Assembly: GCF_051020765.1 (NCBI RefSeq)
Contig: NC_134934.1
Coordinates: forward strand, 13,592,001 to 13,656,000
Origin: Lasioglossum baleicum
Taxonomy: Eukaryota > Arthropoda > Insecta > Hymenoptera > Halictidae
DNA length: 64,000 nucleotides
Direction: 5' to 3'
The notes below the pieces were generated by a model. That model had not been told where the DNA came from. It searched no databases and worked only from the letters and a program-made list of their open reading frames with translations. Positions 36,266-49,820 of this stretch are shown here, piece by piece. A program made the translations under genes and the position numbers. Positions within the stretch are counted from its first letter, which is position 1. Every line of letters starts with the position of its first letter.

Positions 36266-38297
36266 TTAACGTAATTGTCTACTTACATTCTGTCAGCCAA
36301 AAGTTTAGAATCACAATATTCTAACGTCACGTCATTTTAAGACAAATTATTTAACACGTCGTTTGCGATCATGTTTTGCAAGTGTTTCTAAACTTTTCGT
36401 GGAAAAAGTGCAGTCGAATTGAAAATGGCGCCTTCTACCCCGGATTAGTGCAAACGCAAACATTTTTCTTCTTTCTCTGCTATTCAAGGAGGAAATATTT
36501 TGTTCTATCAGCTTTCGAACAACTTTGTAAATTGTGTGTAAAGTAAAGGAAAAGTTTCAAAGGGATTTAGTACAACTTTGAACTTGTTATTTGTAAAAGT
36601 CACTTTCCTATCTTCATAAAACGCGATCGAAACGTCAGAACTCTTTTATGATCGACATTAAACGAACAAGCTTCCAAGTTTGCCATTATCCAGTCGGTTC
36701 CAATTCGATGCACTAATCCGGACTGTGCAGTAGTTTGCTACGTTTCATGAATTTCCTCAAGTTTGTAATTGGCTGAGTCCTTTCTAAGATACGATAGAGC
36801 CTCTATTATCCAAGTGAAGCGCGACACCTTTTGCTCGTCGTCATATTATTACTTCATAAAAGAATATAAAAAAAAAAAATAGAACTATTCAAGAACCGAT
36901 AATAGAGGATTTGTCGTACTATTTTAAAAAACGGGTCTGTATTACTGAGTAGTTTCGATATGAGCTTCGCTTCCAACAAGAAACGCACGTTTTACTGCTC
37001 TGGTCGATTCGGCGAGCAAAACAGCCTTTTCACGTAATACGAGTAAAATTATAAAAGTGAAGCGCGTCAGAGAAACAATACTGGGAGATACATACAATTT
37101 CGAAGGTGTTCAGATTCACATTATTTTAAACTAAATGAATTCAATGTAATTTTTACGATATTGTGAAAAATGAACGAAACTAGAATATCTCGAAACAAGA
37201 AATATATCACTTGTACCACTTTCATAATTATTTGCACATATAATATGATGTTTTCACTTTATTACAATCTGGCACTTTATTTACTAAGTTGAAGATTAAG
37301 CTGTACGCGTGTAACGATCGTTGAAGACTATTTAGTAAAAGTAGCTTTTAATCATCACTCAAACGTCTCTTCAGTGAGTCAGCTCTATTAATAATCCTGT
37401 CATCTATTTCCTACACACTATTTTCTACGTAGCGTGTTTAGGAAACAGGAAACCGTGTAAGTGGGAAGTGGAAAATGAACGATAGCAAAGAATTTCATTC
37501 GAACAACGCTAAGTTGCGAACATTGAATAATATACCAGAGTACCATAACTTTATCAATTTCGACTTGGCCACTCGCTTCTATTATATTATAACAACTGCC
37601 CTCGATACACAATTAGAAATGATTTAAGACAACGTGGTACGTGACTGCGTGACCATCAAAGTCGCTCAAACGAAACAAAAATCTACACGAGTATTGATCA
37701 TAAAGAATTCGCTTCTCTGCACTAATGAATTTCCATTCGATTGACTATAATCAAATAACCCCCCGTAACTTCTATCCCCAGTATTGTCGACTCCTGCCGC
37801 TGTTCGACGAATCATTTCGGCCAGACTATTGCGAGAATAAGCGAAGCGTGTGAATCATTCGGTATTGTACAATCTCTATCCGACAACGAGAGCGCGCAAA
37901 GATGGCTTCAACCGCTCTAATCCCTCCCTAATCTCTTCCAGACTTCGCTTACCCCGCAATTTACTATAGCTGCTACCCTTCTCATCCACCTGAGACAGGA
38001 CCTTCTCCTTTTTCCTCCACCTAACCGTAACTAATTGTTCCCACGAAAATGCCGCATCACACTGCTTTCTGCAACGAGAAGTGACCAATACTACTTTACA
38101 ATTTTATCCATTAATATACAGAGTGTTCTATCCACCGTTCGCAAGCCTAAGCGTCTGCGCCATGCCAAGTACCGAACTGAAATGAAAATTGTTTGATTAC
38201 GGGAAAAGTGTTCGTATCTCGATAGATTCCCCCGCAGGTGGAGTAATAAAAGTCTTATCAATATTGTAAAGCAATCTAACATGTCAGTTACATTTAT

Positions 38298-38516
38298 CCC
38301 TTTGCACTCGAATGACGACTCCGAGGCGCCAGTAAAAAACTTTCAATATGATTAAATTCTTCTGTATTCTATAAATTGTATAAAGCTCAACTGTTGTATG
38401 AGAAAACATGTTCAATTCGATGTGCACAATGTAAAAAAGATTACATGGAATAAAAATCATCTGGGTTGAAAGAAATGTCTTGATTTTCGAATCAAAATTG
38501 CTTCGAGTCCAAAGGG
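38298..38516. mobile_element. piggyBac-like MITE, CCCTTTGCACTCG family, 219 bp
   Basis: Left CCCTTTGCACTCGAATGACG preceded by TTAT (a changed TTAA); right GCTTCGAGTCCAAAGGG followed by TTAA (38517-38520). Confidence 0.7.
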
Positions 38517-41285
38517 TTAATGCTCGCGGTAGTGCTAGGCGTTGAAGAGCTTGAACATTCAAATAAGAAAACGAAGTTCACCACCTCCACTGCATCTTGG
38601 CCTGCAGATGCACGTATGCGCGTTTCCCGCTGTCGAACAATTTTTGGTAAATAATATCTAGGTTGGTTACTTGATATGATGCAGATATATTCGTGACCGA
38701 TATCGGTGGGACAGTCTATGTATATTATGTACAGCCACATTCTCCACTGACAAAGAAACCACCGGTAGCATCTTGGCGGCAGAGCGCACCAGCAGTTTAT
38801 TGCATGAAGACTGCGGGCGTGACCGCCGCCATTTTGTCTACCTGTTACCTTCTCCACCTTTCGCTTGTAAAGTTGCAATCGAGACCCGACGCACTCGGAA
38901 GCCGAGCTATCGAACGTTCGTATCCGAATCTCGATTCTACTAGAAAATTAGAGGGAAGCTAATTAATTGAATGTCTGGCGAAATCGATCTCCAAGATGGC
39001 CGCCGCGCCGCTTAGCTTCCGAGTCGAAAGGTCTCTGTTATTATTATAACACCCGCACTCTCCAACCACGCGATGCGAGCGCCTGTTACTTTCTGTTAAA
39101 GAAAGGTTTTTTGCTAACTATCTGAAAAGCGACGAATTGATTTCGCTTTGTAGCGATTGCAACCAGCCTGCCAGGGTACAGGGTCTACGAGCTGTTTGGC
39201 GTCGTAGGTTTGCTCGAGGGTGGATAAAAAAGGGAGCGGGGTTTTGAAGGGACGAAACAGTATGTGTTAATACGCTTGCCGAACAATGTGTACTTGGCGG
39301 AAGAAACACGGCGACTATTGTAGAATCCTACGGACCCCCAATCATCCTTCCGCTTCTCTGAACAAACACACGGATGCTGACGGAACCTCCATTTCGTCTC
39401 CTGCGCCCTTTTCGGCTACTTTCAGCACCGAAATGTGATATCATCTTCTTCTCGATCCCTCGCGTTTCTTTCAGAATTTTTCATCGAATCCTCTGCAACA
39501 GCAGTCTTTAATCCCCTAAGTATTTTTCAACACTTTCTCCGATTCTTCACGCCTCCTTCTGAACTTCGAGGAACTCTCTGCATCAATAAATACGATGTTA
39601 GTCAAGCTAGTTAAATTAAACGATCACGATCAGAACAATCGTAGAATACAATCGAAGAATTCAGGAGACGAATATTTTATATGGCGCGTGAAATATGAAA
39701 GTCTATTGTTAATGGAAAAACTGCATTTGAAATTCAGTATTCATGAACTTCTGAACTCCTTAAATTTCCCTGTAGATCCCTTCTAACACCTAGACGACAA
39801 CGACAATATTGAAGCAGGAAGTACAACAAATTCATACACGCGTTTATTGAATATATTTTCCAGTTATAATCTCGCAGAGTTTTGACAAGATCGTGTCTTA
39901 TCTAGATTCTACACTTCGAAGATTTCGATTGTTTCAATCGTTTCGCGAGTACTCGAACGAGTTTACAGCCGATTCGGCGACCCGATGAGAGACACTGACC
40001 AAGCCCACGTTCAGCAAACAACATTATCCCGAGATTGCATCCCGAGCCGGGTCGCTGTACGCGTTTCTTCCGCCAGGTATACAAACTTGTAAATGAGTCG
40101 AGCGACGTCGGGCAGACTGCCATCAAACGACGAGATACCCCTTGGTGCGAATCTCTGTGCGTCCTATACGATTCTATGGCAGTTTTCAGGGACTCTGAGT
40201 TCGTCAAGGGCTTTCAGTCTCACGGAAAATGCTCTAGAACGTTATAGGCAGTTCGCAATTTGTGCTCTATGCTTTCCTTTGTTTTCTTTTTTCTTTGTCT
40301 CGACGTCGTTACGAAAGGTGTTCACGTCGCTGGGAGGTCCGAGGTTATGCGTTTCGTTGGTCGCGTTTGTCTCGTCGACCCGAGGCCCGACAAGGCCCAT
40401 CGTTGGACACCATCGACACCCATCTGACGTGTCTGAAAGAACAGTCTATCTCGCATTGTTCTCCACCGTCGTCGCCGTTCGAGCTGTCACAAGCTTCTTT
40501 ACGTACGCAGAATTGTTGCTTGCTTCCTGTATATTTTTACATTGTTTCGTACTCTGTAAAAACGAGAAAACAAAAACAAATAAAAAGTAATAATGACTAC
40601 CGTACGCTTCTACTCATGTTGTTTTGTCGGTGAAGTATTTATGTATTTTGGTGTTATATTATAGTTTTTTTTTTTAACGCTTCCGTGCAGTGAGAGCTTC
40701 TGGTTATTTACTCTGTTGTGGTAGCCGTTGTTGCTTAGGCCAGCGTGAGCCGAATGATAGTTGTTTTCGTTCGAACAGAGACTAAACTCGTGCTCGAGGC
40801 TTTTTTCGGAGAATCGTCCAGGTTGATCAGGTTAGGAACACAAGCGAGGTTATTCTCGCAGGAGACTCGGTTGTTTTTGGAGGACTGTGTGTGTTGGTCG
40901 ATAAATTGGGGAAGAAAAAATTCATCGTTGGAGGATGTTCTTCGTCTCCGCATCGGGATCCATTATCGATCGTCTTCGTGTTCTCAGTGGTGGCCGTTGA
41001 AGCAAATCGCTTTCCACCCACACGCCAGTTTCAGACCCCCGGTGATGATTGATTGCTACGCGAAGTAGCGTAATAGCGCGAAGACTAGGGTGACGTGACG
41101 ATTTCGTGAGAGATCGTTAGACAGGGATAGCGAGAAAGAGAGCGAGAGACAGAGAGAGAATGAAAATGAGAAAGAGAGAAAGAGAGTGAGAGAATCGTAA
41201 TAATGTTAGCAGACGAATCGCCGTTTCAGGCGGTTCAGCAACGAGCGATGACTCCGTTTGACCGGTTGACCCGTCGCTTTTCCAG

Positions 41286-42132
41286 GTGATAGCTGTGATA
41301 TCAATACTCTTTATTGTGCTTTCGACGATCGCACTAACTCTCAACACCATTCCTAGTATGCAAGTGAATGATGAGAAGGGGAACTTTCAAGACAATCCGC
41401 ATTTCGCCATCGTGGAGGCCGTGTGCATCACATGGTTCACCCTCGAGTATGCGCTTAGGTTCAGTGCCTCGCCGGACAAGTGGAAGTTCTTCAAGGGCGG
41501 TCTAAACGTGATCGATCTACTGGCGATATTGCCGTACTACGTATCTCTGTTCCTGGTCGAGACGAACAAGAACGCGACCGACCAGTTCCAGGACGTGCGC
41601 AGGGTAGTGCAAATCTTTCGTATAATGCGGATCCTGAGGATTCTGAAACTGGCCCGCCACTCGACCGGGCTGCAGAGCCTTGGCTTCACGCTACGTAACT
41701 CGTACAAGGAGCTGGGCCTGCTGATGCTCTTCCTGGCGATGGGCGTCCTCATATTCTCGAGCCTCGCCTATTTCGCCGAGAAGGAGGAGCCCGGGACCAA
41801 ATTCGTAAGCATTCCAGAGACGTTCTGGTGGGCGGGCATCACGATGACTACCGTCGGATACGGCGACATCTACCCCACGACCCCGCTCGGCAAGGTGATC
41901 GGCAGTGTGTGTTGTATATGTGGTGTCCTGGTAATCGCGTTGCCCATTCCCATTATCGTAAACAACTTCGCCGAGTTCTACAAGAACCAGATGAGACGGG
42001 AGAAGGCCCTCAAGAGGCGGGAGGCGCTCGAGAGGGCCAAACGGGAGGGCAGCATCGTGTCCTTCCATCACATCAATCTGAGGGACGCCTTCGCGAAGAG
42101 CATGGACCTCATCGACGTCATCGTCGACACTG
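41286..42132 (+). CDS. Shab: Shab (Kv2) potassium channel, exon with S1-S6 and pore
   Basis: Codons 364-645 plus one base, joined in phase 0 to the T1 exon; donor ACTG/GTAAGC at 42132/42133. The whole transmembrane core is in one exon: S1 VIAVISILFIVLSTIALTL; S2 around VEAVCITWFTLEYALRF; S3 around NVIDLLAILPYYVSLFL; S4 at about 466-490 with the regular arginine ladder (VRRVVQIFRIMRILRILKL); S5 ELGLLMLFLAMGVLIF; pore helix and selectivity filter FWWAGITMTTVGYGD, with TVGYGD at 552-557; S6 with the PIP gating hinge (VIALPIPIIVNNF). After S6 come KRREALERAKREGSIVS and DAFAKSMDLIDVIVD, the Kv2-specific proximal C-terminus. No key residue is missing, so the channel core looks functional: a delayed rectifier opening on depolarisation. 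Confidence 0.97.
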
Positions 42133-43855
42133 GTAAGCGACGGACCACAAGGCAGGATGATAACAACCGGTCGTTTCCATTCCCGCGTGTCAGACCCCAC
42201 ATCTTGTCATTCGGGAATACACGGCTGCGACTCGATGCTTACACTTTAACAATCAATCGGGTCTGTCTTTTACGCCATCGTTCCGTCGTGTACAGGATGC
42301 TCGCGTAATTCGTCGCTGGACGTTCTTCTCGTAAACGGTCCTTACACCTTTTTCCCCGTAGCAGAGTTCCCAGAAAATGTCTTTGCGCTTCCCTCTCTAC
42401 CATCAGCATTCTCCTCCAGCAACTCTCTACATCAGAGGTGACAATCCCCTCCACATTGATCTCTTCTGTCTGCTGATTCCCCCATTTAGCTGCTAAAGAA
42501 AGATGCACAGAGTAGAAACTGATTCGCTTGGTGGGGGAATCGGCAAAGTTGCAGAGATTGTCACCTCTGTTGGGTACCAGATACTAACGGTAGTGGGAAT
42601 AATGTGACGTCACGTATTCTCTTCGCGCAGAGAGTCGCTACAGGAGAATCGAGCCAAGTACAGTGGTACAGGGGAACACACATCGTTTGGTAACCCTGCT
42701 CCGTAGTGTCGCGCGATGCGTTCAGCAGCGGGGGAACCTCGATTCCGCCGTCGCTGACTGACGGTTGGCGCGTCACTTAGTAGTGGGGGGAGAACGCTTA
42801 TACCTGACGCTACAGAGGGAAAACTGTATACGGAACTAATCGAATCGTTAGACTAACTTACTTGCTTTCCTCTGAGATTTTTCTACTTTTTTCTTCACTG
42901 TCCAACGATCCGATTGAACTATCTTGAAAACTGTTCAAATTGCGTAACACTCCCAGGTCCAGCTAAGAGTCGTATCTTCGAAATAGTTTCTACACCATGA
43001 TTTTGTACATTAAACGAAGTAAATGTTATAGTTTCTCGATGGTGCGATTCTCCGCAGAACTCCTACCAAGGTTTTTCCCCTGAGTTGATAGAATCTAAAA
43101 ACGTTAGATTTCGACTAGCCTATATTCGATGAAATGAATAAAGGACCCTTTCCTTTTTACGAAAATGATCAGTGATTTTCGTTTTTCCATTTTTCTGCTC
43201 ACCGTTTACGGAAAGAAAGCCGGCCAGTAATTACGCGAGCACCGTGTATACCTTGAACTTCTTTAAGATTTTTAGATTTAGTGTTTCTTCTTCATCCTAT
43301 GCAGAGTGCGCCAATCAGGATCGACCATCCGATCAAGAACGTAACGTCACGATCGTCTAAGGAAATAGGTTGCGCGCGGAATATTTTATCGATCACAATA
43401 ATTGCGTTTCCCATGTGTGTTTGCAATCTTGTTTATTATACGATCTCTCTCTCCTCTGTTATTAAAAATATTGTTGCCGATGGTCGCGTGATTTGGGACA
43501 CTCTGTATATGCAGTGCGTGACACGGGATCGGTTTTCACAGCGATTCCTTCCTTTCCTCTTTCTCGGCACAAGCTTCCAGAGGAGTAGCCAAGGCGCGTT
43601 TCAAATGAATACTTTTTTATTTGGTATAATTATTTGGTATAAATGTGCTGGGAACGGAGAGTGGAATGAGTCAGATTCTGTGTCGCATACTGCACGTTAC
43701 GGTCTTCATTATACAGGAATTTCCTTCTTCCGCTGGAATTCTTGTTTCCGCGTAGTGTTCCACATAAAGCGAATCGTTTTACTCGGAAACAAATTTCAGC
43801 TCAACTTTCGGCATCCTCTCGAGCGTAGAAAATGGGGCACGCAGATAAATATTAA

Positions 43856-44125
43856 GGGGGTAGACTGCGAGGGTGCGGGATGCGCCTTCTCATTTCTCGA
43901 TAATGCAAAGATGGGCTTTTTCAGTAATCGAACGCGCTACATAAAAAATCAATCTAGGCCGCGATCGTCCTCAAAAGTGCTATTTTTACGATTACAAGGC
44001 GTAATTTGCATTATTAGGCAGCATGTAGTTGTCGCAGCTTTATGCTTCCGAATAATGAAAATTACGCCTCGTAAACGTAAAAATAAAAACCCTATCTTTG
44101 CAATCTTGGAAACGAGGCTACCCCC
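43856..44125. mobile_element. TTAA-flanked MITE, GGGGGTA termini, 270 bp
   Basis: TTAA (43852-43855), then GGGGGTAGACTGCGAGGGTG; right end CGAGGCTACCCCC followed by TTAA (44126-44129). It has an inner inverted pair around the GTAATTTGCATTATT / AATAATGAAAATTAC segments. It supplies the tail of a long but spurious plus-strand open frame (43281-44129). Confidence 0.75.
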
Positions 44126-45301
44126 TTAATATTTTTCCTATTTATCGAACCACCGGCAGGATTCATTGTAAGAATCAAATACATAAATGTTAGAGTCTCT
44201 GTTGATAGGGGGAAACAAGAATTTGATCGATATCTCTGATATAGTTTCCGTGTAAACGATAAATGATAGAAATTAGCGTGATACTAGACCGAAACTTGTC
44301 GTAATTGGAATTCCAGCGATGAACGAAGTTCCGTCCATCGTTCACCGACATTTTCTAATCATGTATTTCCATTCATAAATTGACTAACACCTGTGTCTGA
44401 GCAATTTCTGGAAGGGAAAGAGAAAAGAAATGTTATTAATTTTCGTCGTGACGAAGGTTAACAATTTATCAACCCTGACGCAAGAGTGATAAATTTATCA
44501 GTTCTGGCGCAGGGGCAAGGTAGTACGTGGGGCCACGCACACAAACACCGTCTCACTCTCTCTGATCGACTTTCTCATTAATGCAACTGCAACTGCAACT
44601 GCACATATTCATAAGTACACACACGAGTCCCAGTGAGAAACAGCATTGAAACGATCGTTGCGCAACCGAGTCGTTAACCATCACTTTAACTTGCCGTCTC
44701 ACCGGATATGTGGGAAAGTTCTGTCGTGTTTGCTATCCGCTTTTTCATTAATGCAAATCATTGTTCGATGTATCAGCTTTCTCTATTGGTTCAATGAAAC
44801 ATTTATCTCGTCCCGAAGATCAAGGACGAATTTCACCAGAAATAAACCAGTCATTCCGACAATAACTAATTCAGAAGCATCGTGCTAGGTCCGCGCGATA
44901 GGCGAATTATCTCATAATTCCAGTTATTATTCGAAGCTCCGAAATGTTCGATCGACATTTCATGAGCCATCTTTGACATTCACAAGCAGTTCGTTTCGAA
45001 CGCGTTACACAAACCTTTGGCAGCCCGCCAACTGGTTTACTCGCGGAGTATACAACAGTGTTGCAAGTACACTCTGTCAAAGAAGAGGAATTAATCGTCA
45101 GACAACGGTCCAAACAGTCAAGTTTCAATAAATGAAATCGACAATTACCGCTACGAACTTTTTCGCAAACTCTGCCGCGAAATTCAATAGAAAATACAAA
45201 CATTCAAACTTAAATCCTCAAGCATGGGCAAAAAACTTCTGATCTCTTTCTGTCGAATCTCTTATCACTGGAACTGAATTCGACGTGTCGCGAATGTTTA
45301 A

Positions 45302-45692
45302 CCCTTTGCACTCGGAGCCATTTTAATGATTTTTACTTATATGATTTTTGTATTTGATGAATATGAAGTTGATATAATACCTCATACAATACTGAAATGT
45401 TTAGTAATTGATTCAATATCGACATATTTAATAATGTAAACAATATTTTGGATAATGACACAGCCATTTTTATTTGCTAGAAAATTAAACATTTCTTCCT
45501 AGCTAGAATAATTCCATTCTACACGATTATTTTAATTGTATGGATATGAAATTGATGTAATACCTCATACAACAGTGAAATGTTTAGTAATTGATTCGAT
45601 ATCAACATATTTAATAAAGTAAACTATATTTTGAATAATGGTACAGCAATTTTTAATGGCAACTCTCTGAGTCGCCGCTCGAGTGCTAAGGG
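45302..45692. mobile_element. piggyBac-like MITE with internal tandem duplication, 391 bp
   Basis: TTAA (45298-45301), then CCCTTTGCACTCGGAGCC; right end CTCGAGTGCTAAGGG followed by TTAA (45693-45696). The interior is present twice: AATACCTCATACAA, GAAATGTTTAGTAATTGATT and ACATATTTAATAA recur at a spacing of about 180 bp, making it longer than its 218-259 bp relatives. Confidence 0.75.
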
Positions 45693-46700
45693 TTAAAGTC
45701 CTCCACGGTACAGAAACGTCTGAAACACCGTCGCGTATCCAATTTTCGTTTAACCTTAACTCGCCACGGCATGTTTCTCCAAGCAATCTAGAAGACGGCC
45801 AGGGATATTGCATTTTTTATGCAGCCACTGCATAGCGAACTCCGGACTCCGGACCTATTTTCATTCTCCGTGTATGTACTCCGTCCGAGCTCTCGATGGG
45901 GATTGCTCGCTCGCTGTTAGTTAAACTCGCGATAAAACTGTTCCCTTTGCTAGCCACGGACGGACGTATCTGTGGAAGCTCTTGATAAGCACCGTTGCAA
46001 AAGCTTCTTCCGAAAGCACCTGTAGATTCAACGAGCTCCTCCAAAAATATCAAAGTAAAATCCAGCCTCGCGACTATGACAGCCATCCGGGTCGAGACGT
46101 CTCTTTCAGCCCGGAGGACATCGATCCTGGACAAGAAAGTTCGATGCTAGGTTAGAAAGCTTCAGGATTATAGAAACCAGACTTTACCAGACAGTGGTGA
46201 AGTCTTTATTCGATTCGTGATCAAGGATATCGAGACCCTGAATGTTCAAAAGCTTAACAATTACGATAAAATCACAGTCAAGCCATTTGTTTCAACCCAA
46301 GCTGAATGAGATACAGATTTATTATTCCTGAACCGTTTGACCAGAAAAACAGAAGCAAACCGAAACAGAGCCTTCCCAGAGACCCGCCACTCTGTGTGCT
46401 TTTTTTCACCGTAAAACGCAACCCCGGTTGATCACGCTCACCGCTGCAGTACACCATCCGTATGTGTCCAGTGTTCGTGTGATCTGGATCCGTTCGTTCT
46501 TCTTAATCGTAATCCCGCTGAATCCTGCGTCAAGGTTGATGAATTGGTGGCGTGTAACGGAATGATGAAAACTAAAAAAAAAAGGAAAAAGAGAAAAACA
46601 AAGAGGAGAAAGCAAAAGGATAAAGTGAGAGAGAAAAAAAGAAAGAAAAATATGAAAGGAAGAAGCGAAAAAACACAATGGATACCGAGCCTGTTTTCAG

Positions 46701-46960
46701 GTCACGATATGTCCGGCGTGGATGGTAACAGCAAGGAGGGGGAATCCGTGTACGGACGCAGCCCTGCCCAGACCAGGTCAGGCTGTTATCCTAGCTATGA
46801 GCATTACGGTCCCTCGTGGCGTCGTTGCGGTGCCTCGTTTTCTCCCGCTGCTTCCTCAGTTCCACCAAACGAACCAACAAGAACGAACGAACGAACGAAT
46901 AAACGAACAAACGGAACGACCTACCACGCCGGACAGACCGAGCACACTCTCCAACTATCG
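46701..46960 (+). pseudogene. Duplicate of the Shab post-S6 exon, probably decayed
   Basis: Begins right after CTGTTTTCAG and reads in the correct phase as GHDMSGVDGNSKEGESVYGR..., clearly homologous over about 45 residues to the intact exon at 57280 (GHNMSGVDGNSTEGESVCGR...). After that an ACGA microsatellite (46887-46910) intervenes. Beyond it the similarity (PTTPDRP, compared with NTPDSPN) continues only in another frame, so the copy appears frameshifted. In the original frame it stays open to a stop at 47243-47245. The acceptor is intact and no convincing donor was seen. It could instead be an alternative terminal exon; decay is my preferred reading. Confidence 0.6.
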
Positions 46961-47488
46961 AGACTAACGATCCGTGCGTGGAACCTGACCGGCACACTTA
47001 GCCCGAGATTAAACAACACTCCGTTCTGTGCCAAGGTTCCACCCAAGAAAACTAATTTCCACCCCTATCGCTACAGCGCGGATCACGATACGCGGGGTGT
47101 TCAACCCCTCGCCTTACTTGCCGTCTCCTCCAGAATTACGATCATCAGAGAGCCACTTCAACCCCCAAACGAGAATTTTCTACGCTCCTCCGAGAGCTCG
47201 GCGACTTTCTCTTGTTTTTCTGGCTCGTTACAGGGGTGGGTTTAGATTTAATCGAGAGCTTAAAACCTAACCGGTATTTCACAAATCATGTTGGAACAGT
47301 GGGTCTACATCTTTTAGAATAACTTTTGAAAATTGAACCGAACGAGTTTTCTTGAGATGTTAGAGGAATTAGTTCTTTCTTAAATTGCGAAGAAAAAAGT
47401 AAAGATCACAATTTTGAACTTTCTTGTCTGTGTGAAAACTGTAATGAAAATTTCAAAGATGTCTTTCGTAAGATATAAGTGTGTTATG

Positions 47489-47750
47489 TACAGGGTGTAA
47501 GGAAATTAAAATGTCGCGTCTATAGTAGCGCGATTCTACACCCCCGGTTTCGTGGAAATTGATATAAGAAAAGTGTCGCGAAATTAATTTCGATTAATTA
47601 CAGTGACAAAACAAATGGTTGATCTTTCGACCTTGAAATTCAAAGTCAATAGTTAATTTTGCGGCAGCTTTCTAACATCTATTTCCACCGAACCGAGGTT
47701 GCAGAATCTCTCTACGATGGTCGCGACATATAATTTTTATACACCCTGTA
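47489..47750. mobile_element. MITE with TACAGGGTGT termini, 262 bp
   Basis: Starts TACAGGGTGTAAGGAAATTA and ends TTTTTATACACCCTGTA. The termini are inverse for about 10-12 bp and TA bounds both sides. The tips resemble those of the foldback pair at 10259-10954, but the body is different. Confidence 0.6.
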
Positions 47751-49691
47751 CACGCGCCAAGTTTCATCGAGATCGACTAAAGTTCATATTTACGAAAAGT
47801 GGTAGAAAATTGTACATCGCAAGGCGAGGGGTTAGAAAAGGATATTTGTTGCTCAAGTGCTGCGCGGACGTTCTGTTAAGATTTCGAATATTGTCATGAC
47901 GTCACCAAACGAGTAGAAGCAACGTGGAAATGTGTTAGAACGAATGAAAAGTTACGTCGTAAATTTTGTTACGACGGAACTTGCAATATTCTTATTTCGT
48001 AAATTATTAACTCGCGCGGTTCAATTCGGCGTGACCTATACGAACGTGCTCGGTTCGTTGACTGCCAATCTTCCAAAAGCTTATTAAAAGGTCGTCTCGT
48101 AACACTTGGATAACTCTGCTCGTAAACTTTGCGGGTTTATGTCTGCTTTCTCACTGAGAAGACTAAGAAATGCTTGGTCGACGTATAGTACTGGAAATAT
48201 TTATTGCACTACTCTTCGATCGATGTGTTTGCGCAATTGATGAAATTTATTGTGGCCAAGACAAACGGCTAGACATACGACAATAATAAGTGAAATAAAT
48301 TGAAGCGTTAAATTTCAATCACACTTTATAATCGCATTTTTAAAGAAACAATTGGATTACGATTGTGAAGAAAACTGAGAAATTCATTCAGAAATCCTTA
48401 GCCATTAATTACCGATTTTAAGGGTGTTTACGTTCATTGACTCAACAAGCACACCTTCACTTCCATTAACTTGTGGCGTGTTTCCAACCTTACGACCAGT
48501 AATGTACGTTGATTGATCCTCGTACCTGGGTCCATTTTGGCGCAGGTTTCCAGAAGCACCATCCCCCATTTTCCATTTCCATCGGAGTACTTGCTTCAGA
48601 GCAAATTTGCTTGAGAGTACCTCCCGGCCGAATCTAGGAAAATTTCTAATTTTCATATTTTACATACATATTGTACGTAACAGGTTGTAAAAGTTAATGG
48701 AAAATTCTTTTCTTCATCGTTAGACATTGGAAAATATTTTAATGATTAAAGTTCATTGCTTTAATAAAAAAAATTGGGTTTTATTTCACCTTAAAATACC
48801 GAAATTACTTTCTTGCCAGCCGAATACAAAGGCTACTACCACTGAAAATAAAATTTGATTTGGTTCCACTTTCTAAAAATTCGTCTAGAAAAATTGCAAA
48901 TATCATGAATATCCGCGGTCTGCTCGTCATATTATATCCTCGTCCAGTTCTTTCTCTAGAACATGACGAAGAGCTCGTATTTTTTGATAACTCGACCGGG
49001 AAGTAGTCTCGAGTTGGCAGTGTTTGCGTTGCGTCTCCGAGAAGTGCGTTGGCAAATACATTTCGTAAAGTTGATGAGTCAGAATGGATTTAGTCGTCGG
49101 AAATGTCTGTCTTTTCGAGGGTCACCCGTTGGACAGAAAAACACAAATGGAGCTGAGTTATACAAAAACATTTTTCGCTCAGCTCCGTTCGCGAGACTGT
49201 TAAGCATTTTCTACTCTTCTCGGAGAAATCGATGAGCCTTCAAAGAACTTCACCCCTTTCTGAACACCCTGTATAAATATACGTATGTCTGAAACCGTCG
49301 GACAACACTGCGTAAGTCACATTTTCGAAAATATGCAATTAAGTCACTGGAATCGTAATAAGTCCATTAAAAAAAAAAAAGAATTAAATGCACAGCATTT
49401 ATTTCACAACAACAAAAAATTTATTTAACACAATTTCTTTTTGTGTTAGAGGAAGAAATTGACCGAAGTTTTCAACGCGTGAACGTGTATGCGTTCACAT
49501 CAGTTGCTCTCGGTTAAAATAATGAAAATATCCACGCGTAAAATACAGGTCGCTGAAAAGATCGTGGGTGTGAAAAATATATATTTTCTTGCCAGAACAG
49601 AAATGTAAAAATATTGAAATACGTTGTCTAGCTTTGAGGCAATGCTCCAAGAAACATGTGACCTACGCTGTATTGTCTTGCAAGCACAGAT

Positions 49692-49820
49692 GTATGTCCG
49701 ACGTGGAAGGTAACCAGTTCTTCTGATCAGTATACAGTATACGCTCGCTTACTGCTACATACGTTCTGACAGTTAATAGAGCCTGAGAGAAAAGCAGCAG
49801 CAGCCTACCACGCCGGACTG
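49692..49820 (+). pseudogene. Small fragment resembling the start of the Shab post-S6 exon
   Basis: ATGTCCGACGTGGAAGGTAAC resembles ATGTCCGGCGTGGATGGTAAC of the 46701 copy, and CCTACCACGCCGGAC (about 49808), found downstream of that copy, also follows here. The same CCTACCACGCCGGAC occurs near 56963. Open reading is lost within a few codons. Short matches only. Confidence 0.35.

Larger units (their letters stand above)
29071..41285 (+). other. Shab intron (12.2 kb) between T1 and S1
   Basis: Bounded by GTGAGT at 29071 and TTTTCCAG ending at 41285. No additional coding exon was found. It contains TTAA MITEs (35171, 35892, 38298), a tandem duplication (32889-33160), a structured RNA candidate (33386-33476), a TACATG/TATGTA-rich simple repeat at 31230-31320 and GA-rich tracts (31331-31356, 41120-41190). 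An IR of CCTCTATTATC/GATAATAGAGG at about 36811-36915 may be a pogo-like remnant. The remainder, including 39000-41100, shows nothing I can name. Confidence 0.8.

Noticed and set aside
38760..39010. Cluster of GCCATxTT / AAGATGG motifs suggestive of Pho/YY1 sites
   Set aside because: The motifs are short, expected by chance in CG-rich patches, and nothing else supports a Polycomb element.
43281..44129. A 282-codon plus-strand open frame in the Shab intron
   Set aside because: The last 90 codons lie in a TTAA MITE, composition is not protein-like, and no family is recognisable; it is a chance frame.
46544..46700. Lysine-rich frame continuing into the duplicated Shab exon
   Set aside because: It comes from an A/G-rich tract directly upstream of a good acceptor; intron, not coding.
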